From NCBI GenBank assembly GCA_020638525.1, contig JACKIL010000002.1, forward strand, positions 349,078 through 413,077: 64,000 nt of DNA, written 5' to 3'. The stretch's first letter is position 1. Every line of letters begins with the position of its first letter. Below the pieces are notes generated by a model. It made no database searches and was not told where the DNA came from. It was given only the letters and a program-made list of their open reading frames with translations. Below are positions 17,099 through 25,305 of this stretch, piece after piece. This DNA comes from Caulobacterales bacterium (GTDB taxonomy: Bacteria > Pseudomonadota > Alphaproteobacteria > Caulobacterales > Parvularculaceae). The position numbers and the translations under genes were made by a program.

Positions 17099-18169
17099 CT
17101 ATTTCGCCGTCGCCTCAAGCAGCTCGCGAAGATAGCCGCCCCAGATCGCGGGCCGCGAATGGGTGCCGTGGCCGACGGTTTCATCGGTGATCGGAAGAAC
17201 AATGGCTCGCCCGTTCTTCACCTTACCGATCTCGCTTTCGAGAATGCCGAGCTCGGGCGGGTTCACCTGATCGTCCGCCGAATTGATCGCGAGAAGCGGC
17301 GCGGCGATCTCGCCAAGATGCGGCGCCGGATTGTAATTGCGAGAGGCGTCGAAGGCGTAGATCGCATCGTTCGGGTCGAGATAATCGATATAGCGCTTCT
17401 TGATCGCGGCGAGCATCGCGATCGCCTCATCTCGCGTCGGCGCCTGCTTCTGCATCTGATAAGGGCTCGACGTCATGAAGATCATGGCGTTCACCGCCGC
17501 GTTCATCGCGCGCATCGGCTTTTCCTTGTAGTTCCCGCCCTTCCACTCCGGATCGCTCTCAATGGCGTCGATAAACATCCGGCGGATCATGACGTTGCGG
17601 CCGGCGATCTCCACGGGAAGGCTCGCAAGCGGCATCACCGCATCCATGAAGTCCGGATAAGTATAAGCCCATACCCATGAATGCATGCCGCCCATCGACG
17701 TGCCCATGACGAGGCGCAGATGATCGACGCCAAGCCCCTCCGTCACCGCCAGATGCTGGGCTCGGACCATGTCGTCATAATCATATTTCGGGAACTTCAT
17801 CCGAAGGCCGTCAGAAGGTTTCGATGAATCCCCGTGCCCGATCCCGTCCGTCAGGATGATGAAATATTCCGACGCATCGAGAATGCCGCCCTGCTTGAAA
17901 AGCACGTCGGCGAAATTTTCAGAAAGGAAGCTCGCGCCCGAGCCGGTCGTGCCGTGCATGATGAGGACGGCGTTCGTCGCATGGCCTTCAGCGTCGCGTT
18001 TCAGCGCGCCGATGGTTCGGTAATGGAGGCGCAGCTCTTTCAGACTCTCGCCCGATCCGAAGGCGAAGTCGCGCGCGATGTAATCGCCTTCGACAGGCGC
18101 CGGATAAAGACTTTCAGCGTGCGCCGCCGACAGGGCGAACAGCGCAGCGAGAAATGCGACGAGCCGCAT
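17099..18169 (-). CDS. Secreted alpha/beta hydrolase of the homoserine O-acetyltransferase-like (MetX) fold
   Basis: The 356-residue protein has a signal peptide (LVAFLAALFALSAAHA, cleavage after residue 18) and an alpha/beta-hydrolase domain. The nucleophile elbow is GTSMGG with Ser158, followed by the acid near SADDQVNPPE and histidine in GHGTHSRPAIW. The fold, with an LHYRTIG start and HGTTGSG oxyanion region, is that of MetX-like proteins. However, MetX is cytoplasmic and this one is exported, so homoserine acetylation is unlikely; an esterase or lipase-like role is more plausible. The ATG at 18169 has AGGAGGG at 9 bp and is preferred to one 81 bp upstream. It is first in a three-gene operon. 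Confidence 0.85.
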   Translation of the reverse strand: MRLVAFLAALFALSAAHAESLYPAPVEGDYIARDFAFGSGESLKELRLHYRTIGALKRDAEGHATNAVLIMHGTTGSGASFLSENFADVLFKQGGILDASEYFIILTDGIGHGDSSKPSDGLRMKFPKYDYDDMVRAQHLAVTEGLGVDHLRLVMGTSMGGMHSWVWAYTYPDFMDAVMPLASLPVEIAGRNVMIRRMFIDAIESDPEWKGGNYKEKPMRAMNAAVNAMIFMTSSPYQMQKQAPTRDEAIAMLAAIKKRYIDYLDPNDAIYAFDASRNYNPAPHLGEIAAPLLAINSADDQVNPPELGILESEIGKVKNGRAIVLPITDETVGHGTHSRPAIWGGYLRELLEATAK

Positions 18170-18220
18170 GAGACGCTTCCCTCCTGTTTCGGCCTCTTGG
18201 AGCGGGCCCATAGGAAAGCG

Positions 18221-18244
18221 CAGCCTGCGGCGCGCCGCAGGCTG
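18221..18244. repeat. Perfect 24-bp palindrome, possible transcription terminator of ndk
   Basis: Two 12-base arms, CAGCCTGCGGCG and its exact complement, abut with no spacer. It lies 33 bp after the ndk stop codon and 52 bp before the hydrolase start. On the minus strand it is followed by CGCTTTCC, a poor U-tract, so terminator function is uncertain. Confidence 0.5.
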
Positions 18245-18276
18245 TTGCAAGGTCGAGGCGCCGTCAGGCGGGCCTG

Positions 18277-18699
18277 TTAGCCGACGATTTCGATGTCGGA
18301 GAAGAAGTAGTTGATCTCGACCGCTGCGGTCTCCGGCGCGTCTGAGCCGTGCACCGAGTTCTCGCCGATCGATTCAGCAAATTCGGCGCGGACCGTGCCG
18401 GCCGCGGCTTTCTTCGGATCGGTCGCGCCCATGATCTCGCGATTGCGGGCGATGGCGTTCTCGCCTTCGAGAACCTGCACGACAACCGGGCCCGAGCACA
18501 TGAAATCGACGAGTTCGCCGAAGAACGGGCGCTCGCGGTGGACGGCGTAGAAGCCTTCCGCCTGTTCGCGCGTAATACGCACGCGCTTGCTGGCGACGAC
18601 GCGCAGGCCGCCTTCTTCGAATTTGGCGACGATCTTGCCCGTCAGGTTGCGACGGGTCGCGTCGGGTTTGATCATGGAGAAGGTGCGTTCGAGCGCCAT
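18277..18699 (-). CDS. ndk: Nucleoside diphosphate kinase
   Basis: Ndk passes the gamma phosphate of ATP to nucleoside diphosphates through a phosphohistidine. The 140-residue protein begins ERTFSMIKPDATRRN and has the catalytic His117 in NSVHGSD, at the usual position. AAAGGA lies about 8 bp before the start. Size and motifs are canonical. Confidence 0.97.
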   Translation of the reverse strand: MALERTFSMIKPDATRRNLTGKIVAKFEEGGLRVVASKRVRITREQAEGFYAVHRERPFFGELVDFMCSGPVVVQVLEGENAIARNREIMGATDPKKAAAGTVRAEFAESIGENSVHGSDAPETAAVEINYFFSDIEIVG

Positions 18700-18849
18700 T
18701 GGGGTGTCCTTTGAATTGACCGGATTTTGGCGCGGTTCCTATCAACGGAATGGCTCTGCGGCAAGGCTTTGGGTGCGCTGCGCCATAAGCCCTGTTGATG
18801 GCGGGCGGGCGGTGGGGCACAAAGCGCGCCGCCAACCGGGTTCCGCCAG

Positions 18850-20736
18850 ATGCTTCATATCAACGACCTGACCTACCGGATCGAAGGCCGCGTCCTGTTC
18901 GACCAGGCGACGGCGGCGATTTCCGATGGCTGGAAGGTCGGCTTCGTCGGCCGGAACGGGACCGGGAAATCGACCCTCCTCCGGCTTATCCGGCAGGAAA
19001 TCCACCCGGATGCGGGCGAGGTCTCGCTGCGCAAGAACCGGCGGATCGGCGGGGTCGAGCAGGAAGCCCCGGCGAGCTCGATGAGCCTCCTCGACACCGT
19101 GCTCGCCTGCGATCAGGAGCGGGCGGCGCTCCTCGCCGAGGCGGAAACGGCGACGGACCCGGTCCGCATCGCCGAGATCCACACCCGCCTTTCGGATATC
19201 GACGCGCATTCGGCGGAAGCGCGCGCCGGCGAAATTCTCTCCGGTCTCGGCTTTTCGGCGGAAGACCAGCTCCGCTCGTGTTCGGAATTTTCCGGTGGCT
19301 GGCGGATGCGCGTCGCGCTCGCCGGCGTTCTCTTCGCCGCGCCTGACCTCCTCTTGCTCGACGAGCCGACCAACTATCTCGATCTTGAAGGCGCGATGTG
19401 GCTCGAAAGCTATGTAAAGCGCTATCCGTATACGGTGCTTATTGTCAGCCACGACCGCGATTTCCTGAACCGCTGCGCGACGCACATTCTGGCGCTTGAG
19501 AATTACAAGCTCACCGTCTCCGTCGGCGGCTATGACGCCTATGAGCGAAAACGCGCCGAAGCGCGCGCGCAGGCCCTCGCCTTCCGGTCGCGCCAGGAAG
19601 CCCAGCGCCGGCACATGCAGGACTTTATCGACCGCTTCCGCGCGAAGGCTTCGAAAGCGAAACAGGCGCAAAGCCGGATCAAGGCGCTTGAGAAAATGCA
19701 GACGGTCGCCGTTCCTATCGAAGAACGCGTGACGCCCTTCAACTTCAAGAACCCGAAACCGATGGCGCCGCCCATCGTGCGGCTCGTCGAAGCCGATCTC
19801 GGCTATGAGGAAGAAAAGCCCGTTCTCCGCAAGGTGAACCTGCGGCTCGATCAGGATGACCGCATCGCCATTCTCGGCCCCAATGGCGAGGGCAAGTCGA
19901 CGCTTGTGAAGTCGATCGGCGGGCGCCTCGCGCCCCTCGCCGGGAATATCTACAAACACAAGAAGCTCGACATCGCCTACTTCTCGCAGCACCAGCTCGA
20001 CGAATTGAAGCCGAAGCAATCGGCCTATGACCATGTGCGCGCGCTGATGCCGGACGGGACGGAAGCGGAAGTGCGCTCGGCGACGGCGCAACTCGGCTTC
20101 GGCTTCGAGAAGGCAGACACGGCGGTAGAAAAACTTTCAGGCGGCGAGAAGGCGCGGCTTCTCCTCGGGCTCATCACCTTCCACGGTCCGCACATCATCA
20201 TTCTCGACGAACCGACGAACCATCTCGACATCGACTCGCGCGAAGCGCTCGCCGTCGCGCTCAACGATTATGAAGGCGCCGTCCTTCTCATCACTCACGA
20301 CGCGCACCTCGCCGAAGCCGTCGCCGACCGGCTCTGGCTCGTGCGCGGCGGCGCGGCGAAGCCTTTTGACGGCGACATTGAGGATTATCGCGAACTCGTT
20401 CTCGAAGCGGGCAAGACGCATGGCCAAGGCAAACCGCAGGCGAAAGCGATCGACCAGCGCAGCGCCTCTCGCCAGAATTCCGCCGCCGCGCGCAGCGCGA
20501 TCAGTCCCCTGAAGAAGAAAGCCGATGCGGAAGAATCGCGTCTCGAAGAACTGAACGGCATTCTCGTCCGCCTCGACGCGGCGCTCGCAGACCCTGACCT
20601 TTACGTTTCGAACCTGCCGCGCGCAACGAAGCTCCAGAAGGAGCGCGCCGCCCTTGTCGCCGCCATCGCGCGTACAGAAGAAGCGTGGCTCGAAGCGCTT
20701 GAGACTTACGAGAAGGCGAAGAATGAAATCGCCTGA
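18850..20736 (+). CDS. ABC-F family ATP-binding protein (Uup/Ydi-type)
   Basis: The 628-residue cytoplasmic protein has two ABC ATPase domains and no membrane segment. Domain 1 has Walker A GRNGTGKST, signature SGGWRMRVALA and Walker B LLLLDEPTNYLD. Domain 2 has GPNGEGKST, LSGGEKARLLLG and IIILDEPTNHLD. The linker (residues about 235-305) is the basic interdomain arm typical of ABC-F ribosome-binding factors. A C-terminal coiled coil (KKKADAEESRLEELNGILVRLD) resembles the DNA/ribosome-binding tail of Uup/YheS-like members. It probably acts on stalled or assembling ribosomes. It starts the plus-strand run to 23103. Confidence 0.93.
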   Translation: MLHINDLTYRIEGRVLFDQATAAISDGWKVGFVGRNGTGKSTLLRLIRQEIHPDAGEVSLRKNRRIGGVEQEAPASSMSLLDTVLACDQERAALLAEAETATDPVRIAEIHTRLSDIDAHSAEARAGEILSGLGFSAEDQLRSCSEFSGGWRMRVALAGVLFAAPDLLLLDEPTNYLDLEGAMWLESYVKRYPYTVLIVSHDRDFLNRCATHILALENYKLTVSVGGYDAYERKRAEARAQALAFRSRQEAQRRHMQDFIDRFRAKASKAKQAQSRIKALEKMQTVAVPIEERVTPFNFKNPKPMAPPIVRLVEADLGYEEEKPVLRKVNLRLDQDDRIAILGPNGEGKSTLVKSIGGRLAPLAGNIYKHKKLDIAYFSQHQLDELKPKQSAYDHVRALMPDGTEAEVRSATAQLGFGFEKADTAVEKLSGGEKARLLLGLITFHGPHIIILDEPTNHLDIDSREALAVALNDYEGAVLLITHDAHLAEAVADRLWLVRGGAAKPFDGDIEDYRELVLEAGKTHGQGKPQAKAIDQRSASRQNSAAARSAISPLKKKADAEESRLEELNGILVRLDAALADPDLYVSNLPRATKLQKERAALVAAIARTEEAWLEALETYEKAKNEIA

Positions 20737-20797
20737 CCTCCCCGCCTCGCCTTTCACGAGGCCGCACGCCATACTCACGCCCGAAGGGAGCCTTTGA

Positions 20798-21091
20798 ATG
20801 AAATCGCCCAAAGACTGCACCAGCCGCGACGAGGTTCGCACCGAGATCGACCGCATCGATTTCGCCCTCGTCGATCTCCTCGCCGAGCGATGGTCCTATG
20901 TCGACCGCATGTGGGAGCTGAAGCGCGCGGAAGCCGCCGAAGCGAACGTTCCCTGGCGCAACCGCGAAGTCATCGATCGCGTGCGCGCCCGCGCCGCGGA
21001 AAAAGGCATGCCGGCGGAAATGGCCGAAGCGCTCTGGCGCCAGATCATCGGCTGGGGCATCCAGTATCAGGACGAACGCCTTCGCGACTAA
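20798..21091 (+). CDS. AroQ-type chorismate mutase
   Basis: The 97-residue all-helical protein fits the AroQ class: RTEIDRIDFALVDLLAERW (helix 1, with the arginines that bind chorismate), DRMWELKRA (the active-site lysine) and NREVIDRVRARA. It should convert chorismate to prephenate, towards phenylalanine and tyrosine. PchB-like isochorismate-pyruvate lyases share this fold, so lyase activity cannot be excluded from sequence alone. GAAGGGAG precedes the start at about 6 bp. It lies 61 bp after the ABC-F gene. Confidence 0.88.
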   Translation: MKSPKDCTSRDEVRTEIDRIDFALVDLLAERWSYVDRMWELKRAEAAEANVPWRNREVIDRVRARAAEKGMPAEMAEALWRQIIGWGIQYQDERLRD

Positions 21092-21140
21092 GCTGCCTGC
21101 CCTTGTTTTCTTTCCCCTCCTTTCGGCTTAATCCCGTTTC

Positions 21141-21620
21141 ATGACCACCACGCCGCCACGCCCTGAGATCAACCCCGCGATCGGCGCGCTCCTTCAGTCG
21201 GCGCGCGATTTCCTGACGCATGAGCATACGCTTTTCAGCACGCTGGGCCTGAAGCCCCTGCTCATCGGGCGCGGGCAGATGCGCTTTTCGTTCGATACGC
21301 CCGCCTCATACGATGATGGCGACGGCAATGTGCATGGCGGATTTCTGACGATCGTGAACGACTCGATCATGGGGCTCACCGTCTTTACGACGCTCGAAGA
21401 ATTCAAACCGATCGCGACGGTCAATCTGCGCACCGACTATATCGAACCTCTGAAATGCGGAACGCGCGCCGTCTGCACCTGTGACTGTTACGCGATCGTC
21501 GACGAGATCGCCTTCGTGAAAGCTGAAATCCGCACCGAGAACGACTCGACGCTCATCGCCACCGGCTCGGCCGCCTTCATGGTCGGCACGCGCGGGCCTT
21601 CGAAGGTTTCCCGCCTGTGA
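21141..21620 (+). CDS. PaaI-family hot-dog thioesterase (first of a pair)
   Basis: The 159-residue protein has the hot-dog fold signature GNVHGGFLTIVNDSIMGLTVF, with Asp as likely catalytic residue, and the strand TVNLRTDYIEPLKCGTRAVCTC. Members hydrolyse acyl- or aryl-CoA esters in the cytoplasm. Its end overlaps the start of the next thioesterase gene by 4 bp (GTGA), so the two are translationally coupled and may work as a heteromer. The natural substrate is not evident. Confidence 0.87.
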   Translation: MTTTPPRPEINPAIGALLQSARDFLTHEHTLFSTLGLKPLLIGRGQMRFSFDTPASYDDGDGNVHGGFLTIVNDSIMGLTVFTTLEEFKPIATVNLRTDYIEPLKCGTRAVCTCDCYAIVDEIAFVKAEIRTENDSTLIATGSAAFMVGTRGPSKVSRL

Positions 21621-22048
21621 CGCAAGAAGAAGCAAAAGCCCGCGAGATCATCGACGCGCTCGCTGCAAAGCCTATTGCGCGCTGGCTCAATTACAGCGCC
21701 GACTGGAAAGACGGCGCGCTCCTCCACCATCTCGGCTTCGCCGAAGAGCATATCGGCAATCCTGGCATCCGCGCGCTGCATGGCGGGGTCATCGCGACCT
21801 TTCTTGAATTCTCCGCACAGGTCGAAATAGCCGTCAGCCTAGGCAAACCCATCCTCTTCAAGGCCGTGTCAATCTCGACCGACTACATGACCTCGTCAAA
21901 GGCGGCGGACATGACGGCGCGCGTCACCATTGCGCGCGCGGCGCGGCGCATCGCCTTCCTCGATGCGACCGGCTGGCAGGACGATGCGGGCAAGCCCGTT
22001 GCGAGCGCCCGGGTATGCCTGCGCACCGGCGCGCTCGCCCAGAGCTGA
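21617..22048 (+). CDS. PaaI-family hot-dog thioesterase (second of a pair)
   Basis: The 143-residue protein starts at a GTG whose last two bases lie in the TGA stop of the preceding gene. It has a hot-dog domain with RALHGGVIATFLEFSAQVEIA, where Glu replaces the Asp of its neighbour at the catalytic helix, and VSISTDYMTSSKAADMTARVTI. It is diverged from the first copy (an old duplication). Coupled pairs like this are common in proteobacteria, one member often structural or of different chain-length preference; that role is inference. Confidence 0.86.
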   Translation: MTQEEAKAREIIDALAAKPIARWLNYSADWKDGALLHHLGFAEEHIGNPGIRALHGGVIATFLEFSAQVEIAVSLGKPILFKAVSISTDYMTSSKAADMTARVTIARAARRIAFLDATGWQDDAGKPVASARVCLRTGALAQS

Positions 22049-22140
22049 CCGCCCGCAAATAATTCTTCGCCCGCCTCTGGCGCCGCCTGTCGCCGCACGC
22101 CACATCGCCATGAAATTCCTTTGGGAGGGGATGGTTTTCC

Positions 22141-23103
22141 ATGAACTGGCTCATGCTCATCGCCGGCCTCGTCATCCTGACGGGCGGCGCTGAAGTGCTT
22201 ATCCGCGGCTCGGTCGCGCTCGCTCGTCGCTTCAACCTTTCCGAACTGCTCATTGGCCTCACCCTTGTCGGCTTCGGCACCTCGACGCCGGAAATGGTGT
22301 CGAGCATTCAGGCCGCTCTTGTCGGCTCGCCGGGCGTCGCTGTCGGCAATGTCGTCGGCTCGAACATTGCGAACATCCTGCTCATTCTCGGCGTTTCGGC
22401 CGCGCTCGCGCCGATCGCCGTCGAACCGAAATCCTTCCAGCGCGACGCCATCGCGCTTTCCCTCGCGACGCTGCTCGCCGTGGGCGTTTCTTTCACCGGC
22501 GAATTCGGGCGCATCGCCGGCGCGGGCTTCATCGCCGCGATCGTGACTTACATCGCCGTCGCTTATCTCGATGAGCGCAAGGCGCCCGCCTCTCCTGAAA
22601 CGCAGCGGCACGAAGAAGAAGCGGCCGCGCTCCCGCAGGGCCCGCGCTCGCCGCTGCTCGATCTCTTGATGTGCGCGGCGGGGCTCGCCCTCCTCATCGT
22701 CGGCGCGCGTTTTCTCATCACCGGCGCGATCGCCATCGCGCGCGATCTCGGCGTATCGGAGACGATCATCGGCCTCACGATCGTCGCCGTCGGCACGTCG
22801 CTGCCTGAACTTGTGACCTCGACCCTCTCGGTCCTGCGCGGCAAGGGCTCGCTCGCGCTCGGCAATGTCGTCGGTTCGAACATTTACAACATTCTCGGCA
22901 TTCTCGGCGCGACGGCCCTCGTCAAACCCGTTGCGGTTCCGCCGGAGATCGTGCGCTTCGACAATTGGGTGATGCTTGGCGCGACAGCCGCGATGATCCT
23001 CTTCTCATTGACTCATCGGCGTATTTCACGGCGCGAAGGCTGGGTGTTGTTGACCGGCTATGTCGTCTATGTCGGCTGGCTCGTTGCGCATGCAGCCGGC
23101 TAA
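22141..23103 (+). CDS. CaCA-family calcium/sodium antiporter (YrbG-like)
   Basis: The 320-residue, about ten-helix inner-membrane protein has the two inverted alpha repeats of the Ca2+:cation antiporter superfamily. The first is GFGTSTPEMVSS with GNVVGSNIANI; the second is AVGTSLPELVTS with GNVVGSNIYNI. The acidic residues in the two PE motifs bind the ions. A central charged loop (ERKAPASPETQRHEEEAA) separates the halves. A second family member is encoded at 55935-56906. The stop codon lies at the foot of the minus-strand terminator of the LysM gene. Confidence 0.93.
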   Translation: MNWLMLIAGLVILTGGAEVLIRGSVALARRFNLSELLIGLTLVGFGTSTPEMVSSIQAALVGSPGVAVGNVVGSNIANILLILGVSAALAPIAVEPKSFQRDAIALSLATLLAVGVSFTGEFGRIAGAGFIAAIVTYIAVAYLDERKAPASPETQRHEEEAAALPQGPRSPLLDLLMCAAGLALLIVGARFLITGAIAIARDLGVSETIIGLTIVAVGTSLPELVTSTLSVLRGKGSLALGNVVGSNIYNILGILGATALVKPVAVPPEIVRFDNWVMLGATAAMILFSLTHRRISRREGWVLLTGYVVYVGWLVAHAAG

Positions 23104-23127
23104 AACAAAGGGCCCCTCACGGGGCCC
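23101..23127 (-). terminator. Rho-independent terminator of the LysM/LytM gene
   Basis: The stem GGGCCCC (23110-23116) pairs with GGGGCCC (23121-23127) across a TCAC loop. On the minus strand it is followed by TTTGTTTTA. The T-tract overlaps the stop codon of the convergent antiporter gene. On the plus strand no T-tract follows. Confidence 0.8.
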
Positions 23128-23192
23128 TGAAGAGAATACGAACGCAACTTTATACTTTGGATACTGAACGCTTTGCGGCGACCCGCTTATTC

Positions 23193-24377
23193 CTAGTTAT
23201 CGAGGAATGCGAGCGGGTCGACGGATTTCAGATTCTGCCGGATCTCGAAGTGAAGCTGGGGCTCGCTCGCCGCGCCGGTCTTGCCGACTTTCGCGATCAC
23301 CTGACCCTTATTCACCTTCTGGCCTTTTTGCACGAGCATCACATCGTTATGCGCGTAGGCGGTGACGTAACCGTCTGCGTGCTTGACGAGAAGCAGATTG
23401 CCGTAGCCATCAAGTTCCGAGCCGCGATAGACGACTTCGCCATCTGCGGCTGCGTGAACGGGCGTTCCCACGGGCGCTGCGATGTTGATGCCGTCATTGC
23501 GTTTGCCCATCACGCCCGCGCCAAACTTGCCGATGATCGCGCCTTTGACAGGCCAATCGAACAAGCGCGAGGGATCGTCATTCGTCGCTGCGGGCGGCGT
23601 GTAGGAAACCGTGCGCGCAAGATTTTCAACGTCGCGCGGATCGGGCGCCGCTTCCGGGTTCGCTGTCGCAGTCGATGCGACGCCCGGCACGGTCAGCGCC
23701 TGGCCGACTTTGAGTTCATAAGGCGCGCGCAGATTGTTCGCCGATGCGAGCGTGTGAACCGGAACGCCGGTCGAGCGCGAGATTGACGACAGCGTGTCGC
23801 CGCGATGAACAATATGCGTGCGCACATTGCGCGGGCGCACTTCCGTCATCACCGGCTGGCGCGCCGTCACATTGTTCGCGATCTTCTGTTCAGGGTCCGG
23901 AATCCGCAGCGTCTGGCCGACTTCGAGCGAATAAGGCGCGCGCAGTCTGTTCTCGGCGATGATCGCGTTCGGGCTCGCGCCCGTGCGCCGCGAGATCGCA
24001 TAAACCGTATCGCCCGGCTTGACCGTCACGGTGCGATCGCTGGAAGCGCGCGCACTGCTTTGCGCAGGCGTATCGTTCGAAAGCGAGATGTAGGTGGGCG
24101 CCGCCGGGATCTCCATCTTGCTGATCTCAGCGCTCGTCACTGGCGTCAGCGCGGCGGGCTTCGTCGTCGCGCGCGGCGCCTGCCCTTGCGAGGCGTAAAC
24201 CTGAGAAGCGCTCGGCCGCGCGGTGTTGTTCACCCGCGCATAATCTTGCGGCGAGTTGTAGACGCGCCCCGTTGAGGCCGGGTCCGTGCCGTAAACGATC
24301 GGCGCCTTCGAGTGAGAACCGCACGCTCCCAACGCGATGGCCGACGCTGCAATCAACAAAACTGTTCCGCGCTTCAT
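23193..24377 (-). CDS. LysM/LytM (M23-like) lipoprotein, NlpD/DipM-like amidase activator
   Basis: The 394-residue protein has a lipobox ALGAC (cysteine near residue 19), two LysM peptidoglycan-binding domains (each with PGDTVYAIS or RGDTLSSIS and ending VGQ-L-IP/VP) and a C-terminal LytM domain. The zinc-ligand motif HxxxD reads N-D-G-I-N, and the HxH motif reads Q-L-H in EPQLHFEIR. The metal site is therefore broken, as in NlpD and EnvC, which activate amidases instead of cutting. Cell separation is the likely role. The ATG at 24377 has GGAG upstream; an in-frame ATG at 24431 is rejected because its first codons lie inside a CtrA box. Two CtrA boxes precede the gene. Confidence 0.9.
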   Translation of the reverse strand: MKRGTVLLIAASAIALGACGSHSKAPIVYGTDPASTGRVYNSPQDYARVNNTARPSASQVYASQGQAPRATTKPAALTPVTSAEISKMEIPAAPTYISLSNDTPAQSSARASSDRTVTVKPGDTVYAISRRTGASPNAIIAENRLRAPYSLEVGQTLRIPDPEQKIANNVTARQPVMTEVRPRNVRTHIVHRGDTLSSISRSTGVPVHTLASANNLRAPYELKVGQALTVPGVASTATANPEAAPDPRDVENLARTVSYTPPAATNDDPSRLFDWPVKGAIIGKFGAGVMGKRNDGINIAAPVGTPVHAAADGEVVYRGSELDGYGNLLLVKHADGYVTAYAHNDVMLVQKGQKVNKGQVIAKVGKTGAASEPQLHFEIRQNLKSVDPLAFLDN

Positions 24378-24412
24378 ACCCTGCTCCGCCCCGACGAGCG
24401 CCGCCCCCGGCG

Positions 24413-24427
24413 TTAATGATTCTTTAA
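24413..24427 (-). promoter_or_regulatory. CtrA-binding box, perfect TTAA-N7-TTAA (proximal)
   Basis: On the minus strand this reads TTAA-AGAATCA-TTAAC, an exact match to the CtrA consensus TTAA-N7-TTAAC. It ends 36 bp before the start of the LysM/LytM gene. Confidence 0.8.
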
Positions 24428-24446
24428 TCACAACACCGAGTTCGGG

Positions 24447-24461
24447 TTAACAAGTCGTTAA
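24447..24461 (-). promoter_or_regulatory. CtrA-binding box, perfect TTAA-N7-TTAA (distal)
   Basis: On the minus strand this reads TTAA-CGACTTG-TTAAC. Both half-sites are GTTAAC hexamers. It lies 20 bp from the proximal box and 70 bp before the LysM/LytM start, between that gene and surE. Confidence 0.8.
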
Positions 24462-24499
24462 CAGTGCAAGGATCGTGAAAGCCTTCGGCGAAAATATTC

Positions 24500-25273
24500 T
24501 CAGGCTTTTTCGACCGGTCCGTTGAGCGCTGCGGAAAGCGTCTTGTGAGAGTCGGCGTGAGTCAGCGCGAGATGCAAGGGCGTGACGGAAATGCGCCCGT
24601 CATAAATGGCGCGAAGGTCGGTTCCCTTCGGCGGATCGGAGAGCTTTCCGGAAAAGCCGAACCAGTAATAGGTCCCGCCGCGCAGGTCCTGGCGCTCATC
24701 GGTGAAGAGCTGGAAGGCGTCTCGATGGCCCTGCGTCGTCACTTCGATGTCGCCGACCTCGGCCGGGTCGCGGTCCGGGAAGTTAACGTTGATGACGACG
24801 TCGGATGGCCAGCCGGATTTCAGGAGCCGGCGCACGACCTTCGCGCCGAACGCTTCCGGCGTCGCCCATCGCGCGGCGTCGCGCGAGAGCCTTGAGAGCG
24901 AAAGCGCAATCGACGGAATGCCGAGCGTCATTCCCTGAAAGGCGCCGGCGATCGTCCCGGAAAAGGTCACGTCCTCGGCGAGGTTCTGACCATTGTTGAC
25001 GCCCGAAAGAACCAGATCGGGACGTTTCGGCCCGAGAAGTTTCGTCACCGCCATCATCACAGCGTCGGTTGGCGTTCCCGAGATTGCGAAACGCCGCTCC
25101 TCATACTGACGAACGCGAATGGGGTGCGCGAGCGTCAGCGAGCGCGCCGCGCCCGACTGCTCTTCCTGCGGCGCGACGACCCAGACGTCATCCGAAAGCT
25201 CGCGCGCGATCTTGACGAGGCTTTCGAGCCCCCGCGCGTGGATGCCGTCATCGTTGGTGCAAAGAATTCTCAT
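24500..25273 (-). CDS. surE: 5'/3'-nucleotidase SurE
   Basis: SurE is a metal-dependent survival phosphatase acting on nucleoside monophosphates. The 257-residue protein begins MRILCTNDDGIHARGL, where the two Asp residues bind metal. VVAPQEEQSGAARSLT and VLSGVNNGQNLAEDVTFSGTIAGA complete the active site. The gene normally follows serS directly. Here a heptamer repeat array abuts its start codon, and no good ribosome site is left between array and ATG. Confidence 0.96.
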   Translation of the reverse strand: MRILCTNDDGIHARGLESLVKIARELSDDVWVVAPQEEQSGAARSLTLAHPIRVRQYEERRFAISGTPTDAVMMAVTKLLGPKRPDLVLSGVNNGQNLAEDVTFSGTIAGAFQGMTLGIPSIALSLSRLSRDAARWATPEAFGAKVVRRLLKSGWPSDVVINVNFPDRDPAEVGDIEVTTQGHRDAFQLFTDERQDLRGGTYYWFGFSGKLSDPPKGTDLRAIYDGRISVTPLHLALTHADSHKTLSAALNGPVEKA

Positions 25274-25275
25274 GA

Positions 25276-25305
25276 GGGACTCGGGATTAGGGACTAGGGA
25301 TTAGG
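25276..25305 (+). repeat. GGGAYTM heptamer array A (four units), left arm of an inverted pair
   Basis: The units are GGGACTC, GGGATTA, GGGACTA, GGGATTA, then GG. It is the inverted partner of array B (25698-25727); the two enclose the four-helix-bundle gene. The stop codon of that gene (25301-25303) is inside the last unit. The array ends 3 bp from the surE start codon. Confidence 0.9.

Noticed and set aside
18742..20091. Open frame of 449 codons on the minus strand opposite the ABC-F gene
   Set aside because: The plus strand encodes full Walker and signature motifs; the minus frame is low-complexity Arg/Asp/Glu.
22049..22140. yybP-ykoY-type manganese riboswitch before the first antiporter
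   Set aside because: The spacer is short and lacks the conserved paired regions of that motif.
24378..24431. Upstream ATG at 24431 for the LysM/LytM gene
   Set aside because: Its first codons are the proximal CtrA box, and the lipoprotein signal starts at the ATG at 24377.
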